Shown: piece after piece, positions 11,101-20,255 of the stretch
Position numbering within the stretch: position 1 is the stretch's first letter
Layout: the number at the start of each line of letters is the position of its first letter
NCBI GenBank assembly: GCA_026122225.1
Contig: JANEZZ010003061.1
Coordinates: 4,278,001-4,342,000 of the forward strand
DNA from: Heloderma charlesbogerti
Taxonomy: Eukaryota > Chordata > Lepidosauria > Squamata > Helodermatidae
Length of the DNA: 64,000 bases
Direction: 5' to 3'
Translations under genes and position numbers: made by a program
The notes under the pieces: generated by a model
The model's input: the letters and a program-made list of their open reading frames with translations, nothing else
Told to the model about the DNA's origin: nothing
Database searches by the model: none

Positions 11101-11370
11101 TCTGCTCTTCCCCAGTAACATATTGGACACCTTCCGACCTGAGGGGCTCATCTTCCGGCATCATATCTTTTAGCCTTGTGATACATTCCATGGGGTTTTC
11201 TTGGCAAGAGTACTGGAGTGGGTTGCCATTTCCTTCTCCAGTGGACCACATTTTGTCAGAACTCTCTGCCATGACCTGTCCGTCTTGGGTGGCCCTGCAC
11301 GGCATAGCTTATGGCTTCACTGAGTTACGCAAGCCCCTTCGCCACAACAAGGCAGTGATCCATGAAGGGG
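8150..11370 (-). mobile_element. Full-length RTE/BovB LINE
   Basis: A 3221-bp element on the minus strand with a 12-bp target duplication AATTTAAAATAT on both sides. The 3' end carries the BovB-type (CAA)n tail, read as TTGTTGTTGTTG on the plus strand, preceded by the motif for 'HGVTKSRTRLND'. Length equals that of a complete BovB, and it holds a single uninterrupted reading frame. It is inserted in the 3' UTR of an L2. The clean duplication and open frame indicate a recent insertion. Confidence 0.93.
8162..11305 (-). CDS. BovB ORF2: endonuclease-reverse transcriptase
   Basis: An open frame of 1047 residues with no internal stop. The first hundred or so residues are a variable leader. An apurinic-type endonuclease domain covers about 107-345 (LGTWNVRSMN, ELKWTG, GDWNAKVG, SDHELLLAKF). 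The reverse transcriptase lies at about 570-850 with FIDYAKAFD near 692, GVRQGCILSPCLFN and the catalytic YADD near 790. The C-terminal part carries YGCESWTIRKAE and the usual RTE end HGVTKSRTRLND. In this family the protein nicks target DNA and copies its own RNA there. The start codon is the first in-frame ATG; translation may begin further in. Every catalytic motif I can recognise is present, so this copy may encode an active protein. Confidence 0.93.
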   Translation of the reverse strand: MPCRATQDGQVMAESSDKMWSTGEGNGNPLQYSCQENPMECITRLKDMMPEDEPLRSEGVQYVTGEEQRVFPSSARKSEAAGPNPKGHSAVDVSGGEKKIRCCKEQYCLGTWNVRSMNQGKLEVVKHEMARLNIDILGISELKWTGMGEFNSGDHHIYYCGQESLRRNGVALIVNKRVGKAVLGYNLKNDRMISVRIQGKPFNITVIQVYAPTTEAEEAEVDRFYEDLQHLLELTPKKDVLFIIGDWNAKVGSQEITGITGKHCLGVQNEAGQRLIEFCQDNTLIIANTLFQQHKRQLYTWTSPDGQYRNQIDYVLCSQRWRSSIQSVKTRPGADCGSDHELLLAKFQLKLKNVGKTTKPFRYDLNHIPDEYTVEVRNRFQGLDLIDRVPEELWMEVRNIVQEAATKSIPKKKKCKKAKWLSNEALQVADERREAKSKGERGRYTQLNAEFQRIARRDKKAFLNEQCKEIEENNRMGKTRDLFKKIGDLKGTFCAKTGMIKDKEGRDLTEAEEIKKRWQEYTEELYRKDLNVPDSHDSALTELEPDILESEVKWALGSISNNKASGDDSIPAELFQILKDDAVKVLHSICQQIWNTQQWPQDWKRSVYIPIPKKGNAKECSNYRTIALISHASKVMLKILQARLQQYANRELPEVQAGFRRGRGTRDQIANIRCIMEKAREFQKNVYFCFIDYAKAFDCVDHNKLWQILKVMGVPDHLTCLLRNLYEGQEATVRTRHGTTDWFKIGKGVRQGCILSPCLFNLYAEYIMRNAGLDESEVGIKIAGRIINNLRYADDTTLMAESEEDLKSLLLRVKEESAKAGLKLNIKKTKIMASGPITSWHIEGEEMEAVTDFTFLGSKITADGDCSHEIKRRLLLGRKAMAHLDSIVRSRDITLPTKVRLIKAMVFPVVMYGCESWTIRKAERRRIDAFELWCWRRLLRVPWTARRSNQSILKEINPECSLEGQIMKLKLQYFGHLMRRENSLEKTLMLGKTEGKRRRGRQRMRWLDSITDAMNMKLSTLRERAQDRKAWRAMVHGVTKSRTRLND

Positions 11371-13962
11371 AATTTAAAATATACAGAACATTAAAACCAC
11401 AATATAACAATACAACCACAATAAAACCTAGCAGCCGTGCAGGAGTTTAAAATACAGATTTAAAAGAGCAAAGATAAAAATTTAGAAAGCTAAAATGCTA
11501 AAATGCCTGGGAAAATAAAAAGGTCTTCACCTGGCGCCGAAAGGAATACAATGTAGGCGCCAGGCGAACCTCACTAGGGAGCTCATTCCAGAGGTGGGGT
11601 GCCACAGCAGAAAAAGCCCTCCTCCTAGTATCCACCCGCCTCACTTCCTTTGGCAGGGGCTCACGGAGAAGGGCCGCTGATGATGATCTTAAGGTCCGGG
11701 CAGTCACATATGGGAGGAGGCGATCCTTCAGGTAACCTGGCCCCAAGCCGTTAAGGGCTTTGAATGTTAACACCAGCACTTTGAATCGGGCCCGGAAATG
11801 GACTGGCAGCCAGTGCAGCTGGAAAAGTACTGGCGTAATATGAGCTCGCAGGCCAGTCCCTGTTAACAATCTTGCTGCCCTATTTTGGACCAGCTGAAGT
11901 TTCCGGACCGTTTTCAAAGGCAGCCCCACGTATAACGCATTGCAGTAATCCAGACGAGAAGTTATCAGAGCAAGCAAGGCTATCTCTGTCCAGATAAGGG
12001 CGTAGTTGGTATACCAGCCTAAGTTGATAAAAAGTGCTCCATGCCACTGAGTTCACCTGTGCCTCAAGTGACAGTTCTGGATCCAAGAACACCCCCAAAC
12101 TACGAACCTGATCCTTTAGGGGGAGTGCAACCCCCTCCAGAACCAGTTGAATATCACCTAGCCGGGCAGACAAACCACCCACTAACAGTACCTCCGTCTT
12201 GTCTGGATTGAGTTTCAGTTTATTAGCCCTCATCCAGTCCATTACCGTGCCCAGGCACTGATTCAGAACAGTCACTGCCTCACCTGGTTTTGATGTAAAA
12301 GAGAGGTAGAGCTGGGTGTCATCTGCATATTGATGGCACCTCAGACCACACCTCCGGATAACCTCCCCCAATGGTTTCATATAGATGTTAAACAGCATGG
12401 GGGATAAAATAGAGCCCTGTGGAACCCCATGGCACAATTGCCGTGGCACAGAGCAGTAATCCCCCAGCACCACCTTCTGGAATCGGCCATCCAAGTAGGA
12501 GCGGAACCACTGTAGTGCAGTGCCTCCTACTCCCAACCCAGACAACCTATCCAGAAGGATACCATGGTCGATGGTATCGAAAGCCGCTGAGAGGTCCAGG
12601 AGAATCAACAGGGTCGCACTCCCCCTGTCCCTCTCCCGGCAGAGGTCATCCCACAGGGCGACCAAGGCAGTTTCCGTTCCAAAACCAGGCCTGAAGCCCG
12701 ATTGAAATGGATCTAGATAATCCGTTTCATTCAACAGTGCCTGTTGGCCACTGGCCTATAATTGTTAACATCCTCTGGGTCCAGGTTAGGCTTTTTCAGG
12801 AGTGGTCTAATTACTGCCTCTTTTAAAGCGGCAGGCACCACTCCCTCTCTCAAGGAGGAATTTACAACCTCTTGGACCCAGCCGGACAACCCCTCCTTGT
12901 TTGATTTAATAAGCCATGAAGGGCAAGGGTCAAGCACACAAGTGGTCGATCGGACTTGGCCAAGCACCTTGTCCTCATCCTCAGGCCTCAGTAACTGAAA
13001 CTCATCCAATAAAACTGGACCAGACAGTGCTCTGAACGCCTCTACCAATGGAACTGCATTAATGGTGGTGTCCAATTCATGACGAATCTGAGCGACTTTA
13101 TCCTCGAAGTGCCGTGCAAACTCGTCACAGCGTGCTACCGAGGGTTCCACCGTCTTTCTCCCTGGCCCAGAATGTAACAGGCCGCGAACCACTCGGAAAA
13201 GCTCCGCTGGACGACACTGAGAAGATGCAATGCTGGTAGAAAAGAACTGTCTCTTTGCCACCTGCACCGCCACAGAGTAGGCTCGATAGTGGGCTCTTAC
13301 CTGTGTTCGGTCAGACTCAGCACGAGTTTTCCTCCACCTGCGTTCTAGCCATCTCCCCTCTTGCTTCATTGCCCTCAGCTCAGGTGTATACCAAGGAGCT
13401 GGCCGGGCTCTGCTCAGAGGGAGAGGGCGCTTGGGTGTGATCGTGTCAACCGCCCGAGTCATCTCTGCATTCCACAGAGCGACCTGGGCTTCGACAGGAG
13501 CACCAGCCATACCAGCAGGAAAATCCCCCAGAGCCCTCTGGAATCCATCGGAATCCATTAATCTCCGGGGGCGGACCATTTTAATAGGTCCCCCACCCTT
13601 GCAGAGGGGAAAGGCCGCCAGGAGTCTAAACCTCAGCAGGAAGTGATCTGACCATGACAAAGGGACAGATGTTAATTCCTCCACTTTCAGATCACCATCC
13701 TCCTGCCCAGTCGAGAAAACCAGATCAAGCGTGTGTCCTTTTGTATGCGTTGGGCCGATGACATGTTGGGACAGCCCCATGGTTGTCATGGTGGCCATGA
13801 AGTCCTGAGCTGCCCCGGATACAGCGGCCTCAGCATGGAAGTTGAGATCCTCCAGGACCATCATCCTAGGGGTCCTCAATACCAAGTCCGAGACCACCTC
13901 CGTCAGCTCAGGCAGGGAGTCTGATGGGCAGCGGGGTGGGCGGTACACCAACAGAATCCCCA
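11371..13962 (-). mobile_element. L2 LINE, body of split copy
   Basis: Minus-strand L2 continuing from 8042-8149 after removal of the BovB. It has the 3' UTR (11371-11500), most of ORF2 and part of the endonuclease domain, and stops at about 13962 in the sequence for GILLVYRPPRC. It is 5'-truncated by roughly 1 kb relative to the copy at 39187. Its right edge abuts the second arm of the foldback. Confidence 0.88.
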
Positions 13963-13963
13963 A
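11498..13963 (-). pseudogene. L2 ORF2 remnant (endonuclease-RT), broken
   Basis: Three blocks together cover L2 ORF2. Block 1 (12731-13963) has the end of the endonuclease domain (SWSDHFLLRF) and the linker. Block 2 (11880-12734) has the reverse transcriptase: LLDLSAAFDTIDHGILLDRL, GVPQGSILSPMLFN, QYADDTQLY. Block 3 (11498-11977) holds the C-terminus ([18 protein letters not shown]). Between blocks 1 and 2 about 20 residues found in other L2 copies (after 'RPVAN') are missing with a shift of frame; a second frameshift lies near 11,980-12,000. The protein cannot be made intact, in contrast with the BovB inserted in its 3' UTR. Confidence 0.9.
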
Positions 13964-14000
13964 TCTGTCTTTTGTCTAAACATGCATAGGACTGCACCTT
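13963..14000. mobile_element. Foldback element, right arm
   Basis: CTGTCTTTTGTCTAAACATG and CATAGGACTGCACCT are the reverse complement of the outer arm at 7941-7975. This is the other side of the foldback split by the L2. Confidence 0.65.
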
Positions 14001-14087
14001 TATTGGCTTCATATGGCATGAGCTTTTGTAGGCAATCACAACTTCATGCATGAAATGGAATGAAAAACTGGTAGGTATGTTCATACA

Positions 14088-14777
14088 TACCTAGCTGGGT
14101 TGCAGTTAAACCTCAAAAAAACCAAGATTATGGCAACCAGCTTGATTGATAACTGGCAAATAGAGGGAGAAAACGTGGAGGCAGTGACAGACTTTTTCTA
14201 GGCGCAAAGATTACTGCAGACGCTGACTGCAACCAGGAAATCAGAAGACGTTTACTTCTTGGGAGGACAGCAATGGCAAATCTTGATAAAATAGTGAAGA
14301 GCAGAGACATCACACTGACAACAAAGGTCCGCATAGTTAAAGCAATGGTATTCCCCGTAGTAATCTATGGCTGCGAGATCTGGACCATAAGGAAGGCTGA
14401 GCGAAGGAAGATAGATGCTTTTGAACTGCGGTGCTGGAGGAAAATTCTGAGAGTGCCTTGGACTGCAAGAAGATCAAACCAGTCCATCCTCCAGGAAATA
14501 AAGCCAGACTGCTCACTTGAGGGAATGATATTGAAGGCAAAACTGAAGTACTTTGGCCACATAATGAGAAGACAGGATACCCTGGAGAAGATGGTGATGC
14601 TAGGGAAAGTGGAGGGCAAAAGGAAGAGGGGCTGACCAAGGGGTAGATGGATGGATGATATTCTGGATGGACTCGACCTTGAGGGAGCTGGGGGTGGCGA
14701 CGGCCGACAGGAAGCTCTGGCATTGGCTGGTCCATGAAGTCACGAAGAGTCGGAAGCGACTGAATGAATAAATAACA
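14088..14777 (+). mobile_element. RTE-type LINE 3' fragment, divergent subfamily
   Basis: An 11-bp duplication ATGTTCATACA flanks it (14077-14087 and 14778-14788). It is 5'-truncated, and its tail is AATGAATAAATAACA instead of the CAA repeats of BovB at 8150 and 18515. The protein end is clearly RTE (YGCEIWTIRKAERRKIDAFE, ARRSNQSILQEI) but differs at many positions, so it is an older or different RTE subfamily. Confidence 0.87.
14273..14635 (+). pseudogene. RTE ORF2 C-terminal remnant
   Basis: A 120-residue open piece of the ORF2 C-terminus after the RT catalytic core. A stop follows KRKRG at 14633, and upstream the frame is shifted relative to KTKIMATS. Non-functional. Confidence 0.85.
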
Positions 14778-14788
14778 ATGTTCATACA

Positions 14789-16335
14789 ATATATGAAAAC
14801 ACTACACATTTTCTGATTTTTTCCCCAGGCATTTATGTTAATGGTCAAGGAAACAGTGGATGTTGCTTGGGCAAAAACTGCTGCTAAAACTGCTGTCAGG
14901 GATGCCAGCCTTTTGCATGCTCAGAGCCTATATGAGTGCAGTACCATAGGAGAGCTGTAGAAAAGGATAGCAGCTGTCAAAAGGAAGTGGAGGAGGAAAT
15001 TGCATGATGGCAGGGGAGCCCTTTCTGTTTAAAACCCACTGCCTCAAAGAATGTTCAAACGCTTTATAATAATCACCCTATAACAGAAGTCACCGGGAGG
15101 GAAAGCAAAGCCTTATGTATCCATCCGCCAGCCTACACCTCCTCTCCAGGGCTTGGTAACATTAACAAGGTGGATTTAACAGCATGGTGATGTGTGATGC
15201 TTGTGTGTCCCGCCCTGAGGGAATGATGATTAACAGGGAGGGAAAGAATTATTTGTGGAAAGTTCTAGAATCAGACAGGGGAAATTCCTTTTCTTTTTGT
15301 TTCCTCACAAACTGTATTACATGTATGAAGGGAAATGTTCTATGTCTAGTTTGTTCAGCCTCTCTCTTTTTCTCACACTTTTTCTTTTCTATGTCCCTTA
15401 AGACGTCCATCTGTATTATTTCATTTGCGAAGTACACAACTAACTTTTCTTTTTTCCTTCCTGATACGTTAGAACAGCAACATGGTTTGCTATTCTAAAT
15501 TTTTAAACAGTGCTCTGAGCATGTGTACTTTTCATTTTAAGCTGATTTTCTGGAGGGAAGATTTGATAATATTCGAGTCCATCAAAGATTTTGTATTTGT
15601 GGGTCTGGCTAAGGATGTTGAGGATGTTTCCCACTACTTACTACGATGTCTCCTCTATGAACATCCTAGGCATACATTTCTTGCTATCATTCTCCAGTGC
15701 CTGTCAGGTATGTGCTCTTAGATCAGATATGTGCTCTTTTTTCTGGCACTGATATTTTCATCACTGTCCAAGTAGCAAAATTTGCCCTGGCAGCAAAGAA
15801 AATACGCAGCAAATCCCAAATGGCTTAGGGGGATGGCTCTGCTGGATATGTGTATAAACAAATATGTGGCTGTATTGTATTGTTTTTTTCTTTTTATGTA
15901 TATTGTGGTGGCCTATGGCTCCAAGCAATAAAGTTACTCATGCAAGCTGACTTAAATGATATCACCATCATAACTACTGGAATAAAATGGAGCAGCGGAC
16001 CTGCAGGCAGTAACAGTCTGCTAAAATGCCAGTCCTAGCTGGGAATCACCCAGTATCTCTCCCCTCCTCGAGAAGGGCAGCTCCTAGCACTACCAAAAGA
16101 CAATGGGCAGCAGTTCTGTCTTTCCCCCCTTAACAGATTGGGGGGGGGCGGGGTGGGGGGGAGGATAAAAATGGAAGTGGTGTTGGGAAAACACAGGAGG
16201 GTTAAAAGTAGAAAACAACAATATCTGGTCTCCTCCCCTGTAAATTCTGTGAATGAGGCAGGGCAATTGTACAATAAAACCCTCGTCTGGAAGTTCTTCT
16301 GCTCCCTCCCTCTCTCCCGCCTTTTGTCTTTCTCC
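14789..16335. other. Mostly unassigned sequence
   Basis: No gene is recognised. At about 15595-15720 the plus frame reads 'DVSHYLLRCLLYEHPRHTF', which resembles the cysteine-histidine segment at the C-terminus of some LINE reverse transcriptases; a remnant is possible but unproved. A run of G (GGGGGGGCGGGG) lies at 16140. Confidence 0.35.
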
Positions 16336-16363
16336 CTCCCTTTATCTTTCTTTCTTTCTTTCT

Positions 16364-16402
<39 letters not shown>
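16336..16402 (+). repeat. TTTC tetranucleotide microsatellite
   Basis: A run of TTTC units (TTTCTTTCTTTCTTTC and so on) with one shortened unit near 16364. The reading frames across it are artefacts of the repeat. Confidence 0.95.
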
Positions 16403-16413
16403 GTCCCTCTGTC

Positions 16414-16850
16414 TGTCCGGGTTCACATGTAACGAGAGGCCACCATGGGTGAATAGCCCTGTGGGGCTTCTCATTGTGGCAGCAGCTGCCATTTTGAATA
16501 TTGAAGTGCGGTGGGGGCAGGGCATAGCTTCTTGTTACATGCAAACCTGGTGAGGGTGGGTTGTTGGGGTGGTTGACAAGCCACCCGCAACCCTAAAACA
16601 GCCCATGGGTTCTGGGTGGTTTGTCAACCACCTCAACAACCCACCGCCACCAGGTTCACACGTAATGAGAAGCCACTACAGCGGGGGCTTGGATCGCCAA
16701 TGTGGCACCTGCGACTGCCACAACCCACTGTGGCCAATCAGCCATGGTGGGCTGCAGTGATGGTGCGAACCAGGTCTCAGATTCCAAGTGGAAGCTATGC
16801 AAACAATTGTGCAGCTTGCATAATTACAGTTTGTTTTAGCACGAGTGCTG
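16414..16850. mobile_element. Foldback DNA element(s) with GGTTCACA.GTAA ends
   Basis: GGGTTCACATGTAACGAGA (16418), TTGTTACATGCAAACCTGG (16532) and CCAGGTTCACACGTAATGAG (16650) form alternating inverted ends. Between 16545 and 16655 two arms ('ACCTGGTGAGGGTGGGTTG', GGGGTGGTTGACAAGCCACC and the inverse) make a hairpin with arms near 46 bp. A related end CCCGGTTTGCATGTTACGAG is at 17082. These are probably two or three non-autonomous DNA elements next to or within each other. No target duplication was settled. Confidence 0.55.
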
Positions 16851-17218
16851 TTCCTTCTCCTGTCGCGTTTCCTTGACTGACAACAGGCCCCATCAAGGGT
16901 GGAGGGGGGGAAATACTGTGAGGAAGGACTGGGCACATGCAGCCACTCAATGGAACACCCACCTCACAAGTCACCGTTGTTGCATAGTGGAGGCAGTGTG
17001 GGTTCCTCTGCCACACACACACACAACAAGGATTGATACCAGCTGTGTAAGTGCATAATAAACTGACTTCATACCCCGTGGCCCGGTTTGCATGTTACGA
17101 GCTTGCAAACAAGCTCAGTCCTTCAGTGGGAGTAGCTAAATAACCCACTGACCTTCCGTCTGTGGTTTTGTTAGCATTACATGGACACTAGGAACTCTGG
17201 CTTGTCTCTTCCCTGACA

Positions 17219-17298
17219 AGTGGATTCCTGCACTGAGCAGGGGGTTGGACTCGATGGCCTTGTAGGCCCCTTCCAGCCCTACTATTCTATGATTCTGT
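17219..17298 (+). mobile_element. CR1 LINE, short 3' end
   Basis: GGATTCCTGCACTGAGCAGG then GGTTGGACTCGATGGCC and the terminal CTATTCTATGATTCTGTGA: the last 80 bp of CR1 in plus orientation. Confidence 0.9.
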
Positions 17299-17694
17299 GA
17301 AGTCAAAGAAAGAACCCATGGTTTGTTGTTGGGTTATAAAAAAGCCACAGAAAACACATGGATGCTTAAGGCTTTTCTAAAAGCTGATAATGAAGGGCCT
17401 GACAGATCCTGGTTGGCAGTGCGTGCCACAGATGTGGGTCACTGACAAGAAGCCCTCTCTCTTCCCAGGGGACCCAAGGCCACTTCTGATCCACCCCCAA
17501 CATCCCCCCTTTTGGGGCTTACCACTGGGGGAAACACCACTAGGTCTACGCCTGTGGAGCTTCCTATGGGCATACTGAGGCTGTGGGGGCGGTTATACCC
17601 CCTCACTGATGGGGTAGGCCTGGGGTTAGGTTTGCTCTCCAAATTGGTCAGAATAGATTATTATTATGCTTCCTGGTATTTTAGTGGTACGAGG
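17299..17694. other. Unassigned sequence
   Basis: No gene recognised; a C-rich stretch near 17490-17540 gives short frames without known domains. Confidence 0.35.
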
Positions 17695-18045
17695 CCTGTA
17701 CAGACAGCCGCCTCCAGGTTTCTAGGGGCCCTTGGGAAAGCCCCCCCAGTGGCTCCCTCCCTCAGTGAGTCTACCTTCTCACCCACCACTGTTGCCAGCT
17801 GCTATTACTCCTCATCCCCTTTCACATCATTGCTTGACAAGGAGAGGCTCAGTGAGCAAGTCGGAAATGGCATCTACTGCTTATCCTTTTCACCACCTCC
17901 GTTATCTGGGCTAGCGTGAGAGGCACGTAAATAAACAAGTTGCAATGGTATGGAGGAGGAGCAATTCGAGGGGGTCTTGTCAGTGGGCCCCAGCTGGGGT
18001 GTGGGCCCTCGGCAGGTGCCCAGCCATGCCTACCCTTGATGCGAG
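17695..18045 (+). repeat. Unclassified dispersed repeat (family Z), copy 1
   Basis: Shares GGGCCCTTGGGAAAG, CTCAGTGAGTCTACCTTCT, GCTGCTATTACTCCTCATCC and the end GTGGGCCCTCGGCAGGTGCC with 22925-23245 and, inverted, with 30115-30945. Length is about 350 bp; no ORF or clean terminal repeats were seen. Confidence 0.65.
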
Positions 18046-18502
18046 CCCTCCCTGTTTGTTTCCCCACCACACACAGTTTATAATTTGTAACACCAACATG
18101 CACCACAGATTGCTAGGGCTTCACTTTGTACTCAGACATGGAACACGGTGTTTCTCAGCATATTGGAAAAATAGATTGCTAGGGGGAAAAGGAGCAGGGA
18201 GAAAAATCAAATAGCGGCATGAATTCACTCATTGTGAGGAGGAGGTGGGGGTGGGGAGAGAAGATTATGTATTGTCAAAGTACAGAGAATAATGTGGCTT
18301 GGCTTCTAGTCTTATCTCCCATGATTCACAGGCTGACTCACTTAAGAACATTGCCGGTTACATAACCAATATATTTTCAAAGATGCGGCGTTCTAAAAGG
18401 TTCGGATCGGATTGAGCACATACGGAAGGATTCTATAATTATAGCACTGCTTCTCATCAGAAACAGCACATTCTGAAACAAAAGTTGCAGTAAGGGGGAT
18501 GG
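18046..18502. other. Unassigned sequence
   Basis: No gene or repeat recognised. Confidence 0.35.
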
Positions 18503-18514
18503 AAGATAAAGAGC

Positions 18515-19474
18515 CAAGAAGCAACAGTAAGAACCAGACATGGAACAACCGATTGGTTCAAAATTGGGAAAGGAGTACGACAAGGCTGCATATTGTCACC
18601 CTGCTGATTTAATTTATATGCAGATTACATCATGAGAAACACCAGGTTGGATGAATCACAGGTCGGAATTAAGATTGCCGGGAGAATTATCAACAACCTC
18701 AGATATGCAGACGATACCACCCTAATGGCAGAAAGCGAAGAGGATCTAAAGAGCCTCTTGTTGAGGGTGAAAGAGGAGAGTGCAAAAGCTAGTTTGAAAC
18801 TCAACTTTAAGAAAACTAAGATCATGGCATCTGGCCCCATCACTTCCTGGCATATAGAAGGGGAAGAAATGGAAGCAGTGACAGATTTCATTTTCTTGGG
18901 CTCCAAGATCACCGCAGACGGTGACTGTAGCCATGAAATTAAAAGACGCTTGCTCCTTGGGAGGAAAGCTATGGCAAACCTAGACAGCATAGTAAGAAGC
19001 AGAGACATCACCTTGCTGACAGAGGTCCGTATAATCAAAGCTATGGTTTTCCCAGGAGCAACGTATGGCTGTGAGAGCTGGACTATAAGGAAGGCTGAGT
19101 GCTGAAGAATAGATGCCTTCGAACTGTGGTGCTGGAGAAGTCTCTTACGAGTCCCCTGGACTGCAAGGAGGTCAAATCAGTCAATCCAAAAGGAAATCAA
19201 CCCTGAGTGCTCATTGGAAGGACAGATACTGAAGCTGAAGCTCCAATATTTTGGCCACCTAATACGAAGAGAAACCTCCCTGGAAAAGACCCTGATGCTG
19301 GGAAAGATTGAAGGCAAAAGGAGAAGGGGACAGCAGAGGATGAGATGGCTAGATAGCATCACCGATGCAATGAATATGAACTTGAGCACACTCAGGGAGA
19401 GAGCGGAGGACAGGAAGGCCTGGCGTGGTGTGGTCCATGGGGTCACGAAGAGTTGGACACGACTGAACGACTGA
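18515..19474 (+). pseudogene. BovB ORF2 C-terminal part with two stops
   Basis: One frame holds throughout, with the catalytic RYADD block preserved near 18,707. Two TGA stops break it: at 18605-18607 in the segment equal to SPCLFNLY, and at 19103-19105 in KAERRRIDA. At the second site the intact copy has CGC-CGA where this copy has TGC-TGA, that is two adjacent C-to-T changes at CpG sites, the mark of decay of methylated CpG. The copy lacks the endonuclease domain and is dead. Confidence 0.9.
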
Positions 19475-19482
19475 ACAACAAC
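18515..19482 (+). mobile_element. RTE/BovB LINE, 5'-truncated
   Basis: A perfect 12-bp target duplication AAGATAAAGAGC flanks it (18503-18514 and 19483-19494). It starts inside the RT domain at the sequence for QEATVRTRHG and ends with the BovB (CAA) tail. It is very close in sequence to the complete copy at 8150. Confidence 0.93.
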
Positions 19483-19654
19483 AAGATAAAGAGCAGTCAG
19501 AGCGGGTTAGCACAAGTCATACCAGCTAAAGTGCTGAAATTCTTTTCTTTCTTTTTTTTAAACTACTGCTAAAGGATCACCAGCAGTGTATTGGAGCGAA
19601 GACTTTTTGATTAGCAGGGACTCTGATGTCATCGGCCACCCCCCTCAAAATTCC

Positions 19655-19785
19655 TGGTTCCCTCTGAGCTTAGCTGCAGTCCTCACAGTAGCTGGGAGGA
19701 TATGAATTTTCCTGGAAACAATGTATTGCTCTCATTTTGTACTGCAAATTATTTTGGGGTGGCTTGGTCTTGAATGGGCCATTAA
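19655..19785 (+). repeat. Unclassified dispersed repeat (family X), copy 3
   Basis: GGTTCCCTCTGAGCTTAGC, CAGTCCTCACAGTAGCTG and TATTTTGGGGTGGC match 6425-6540 in order. Confidence 0.65.
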
Positions 19786-20082
19786 GACCCATCTGTTTTA
19801 CAAAGAGACCTAATTAATTAATTAAAATATTTCTTGGCCGCCTTTCAGGGCAGAAGCCCTCCCAAGGCAGCTTACAACAATAAAATACATAAAAACAGTT
19901 AAAATATTAAAAGTGATAAAAACATAAAAACAATAAAAACAACAATAAAAGCCAACAATAAAACCAGCAACAGTTAAGATCAGTAACAGCAACAATAGCA
20001 GTCATAGCAAGAGAAGGCCAAGGTAAAATAATATGTTTTCAAGGCCTTCTTAAAAGTCTGCAATGATGGAGCATGGCGGACC

Positions 20083-20160
20083 TTTTATTTATTTATTTAT
20101 TTATTTATTTATTGCATTTATACCCCGCCTTTTTTCCTCTTGCAAGGAACCCAAGGCAGC
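20083..20160 (-). mobile_element. SINE 3' tail inserted in L2
   Basis: TTTATTTATTTATTTATTTA then GCATTTATACCCCGCC and CAAGGAACCCAAGGCAGC equals the 3' end of the tRNA-derived SINE at 46575 and 63641. It interrupts the L2 between GGAGCATGGCGGACC and TTCCAAAGATGTGGGGCC. Confidence 0.75.
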
Positions 20161-20255
20161 TTGTTCCAAAGATGTGGGGCCACTGCAGAGAAGGCCCTCT
20201 CACGTGTGATCACCCACCTGACTGCTCTCACGGGTGGGCAAATGAGAAGGGCACT

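Noticed and set aside
15595..15720. LINE zinc-binding C-terminus
   Set aside because: Only a short resemblance (HYLLRCLLY); no further LINE sequence around it, so not called as a feature of its own.
16035..16544. Lysine/arginine/glutamate-rich frame
   Set aside because: Produced by the TTTC microsatellite; no gene context.
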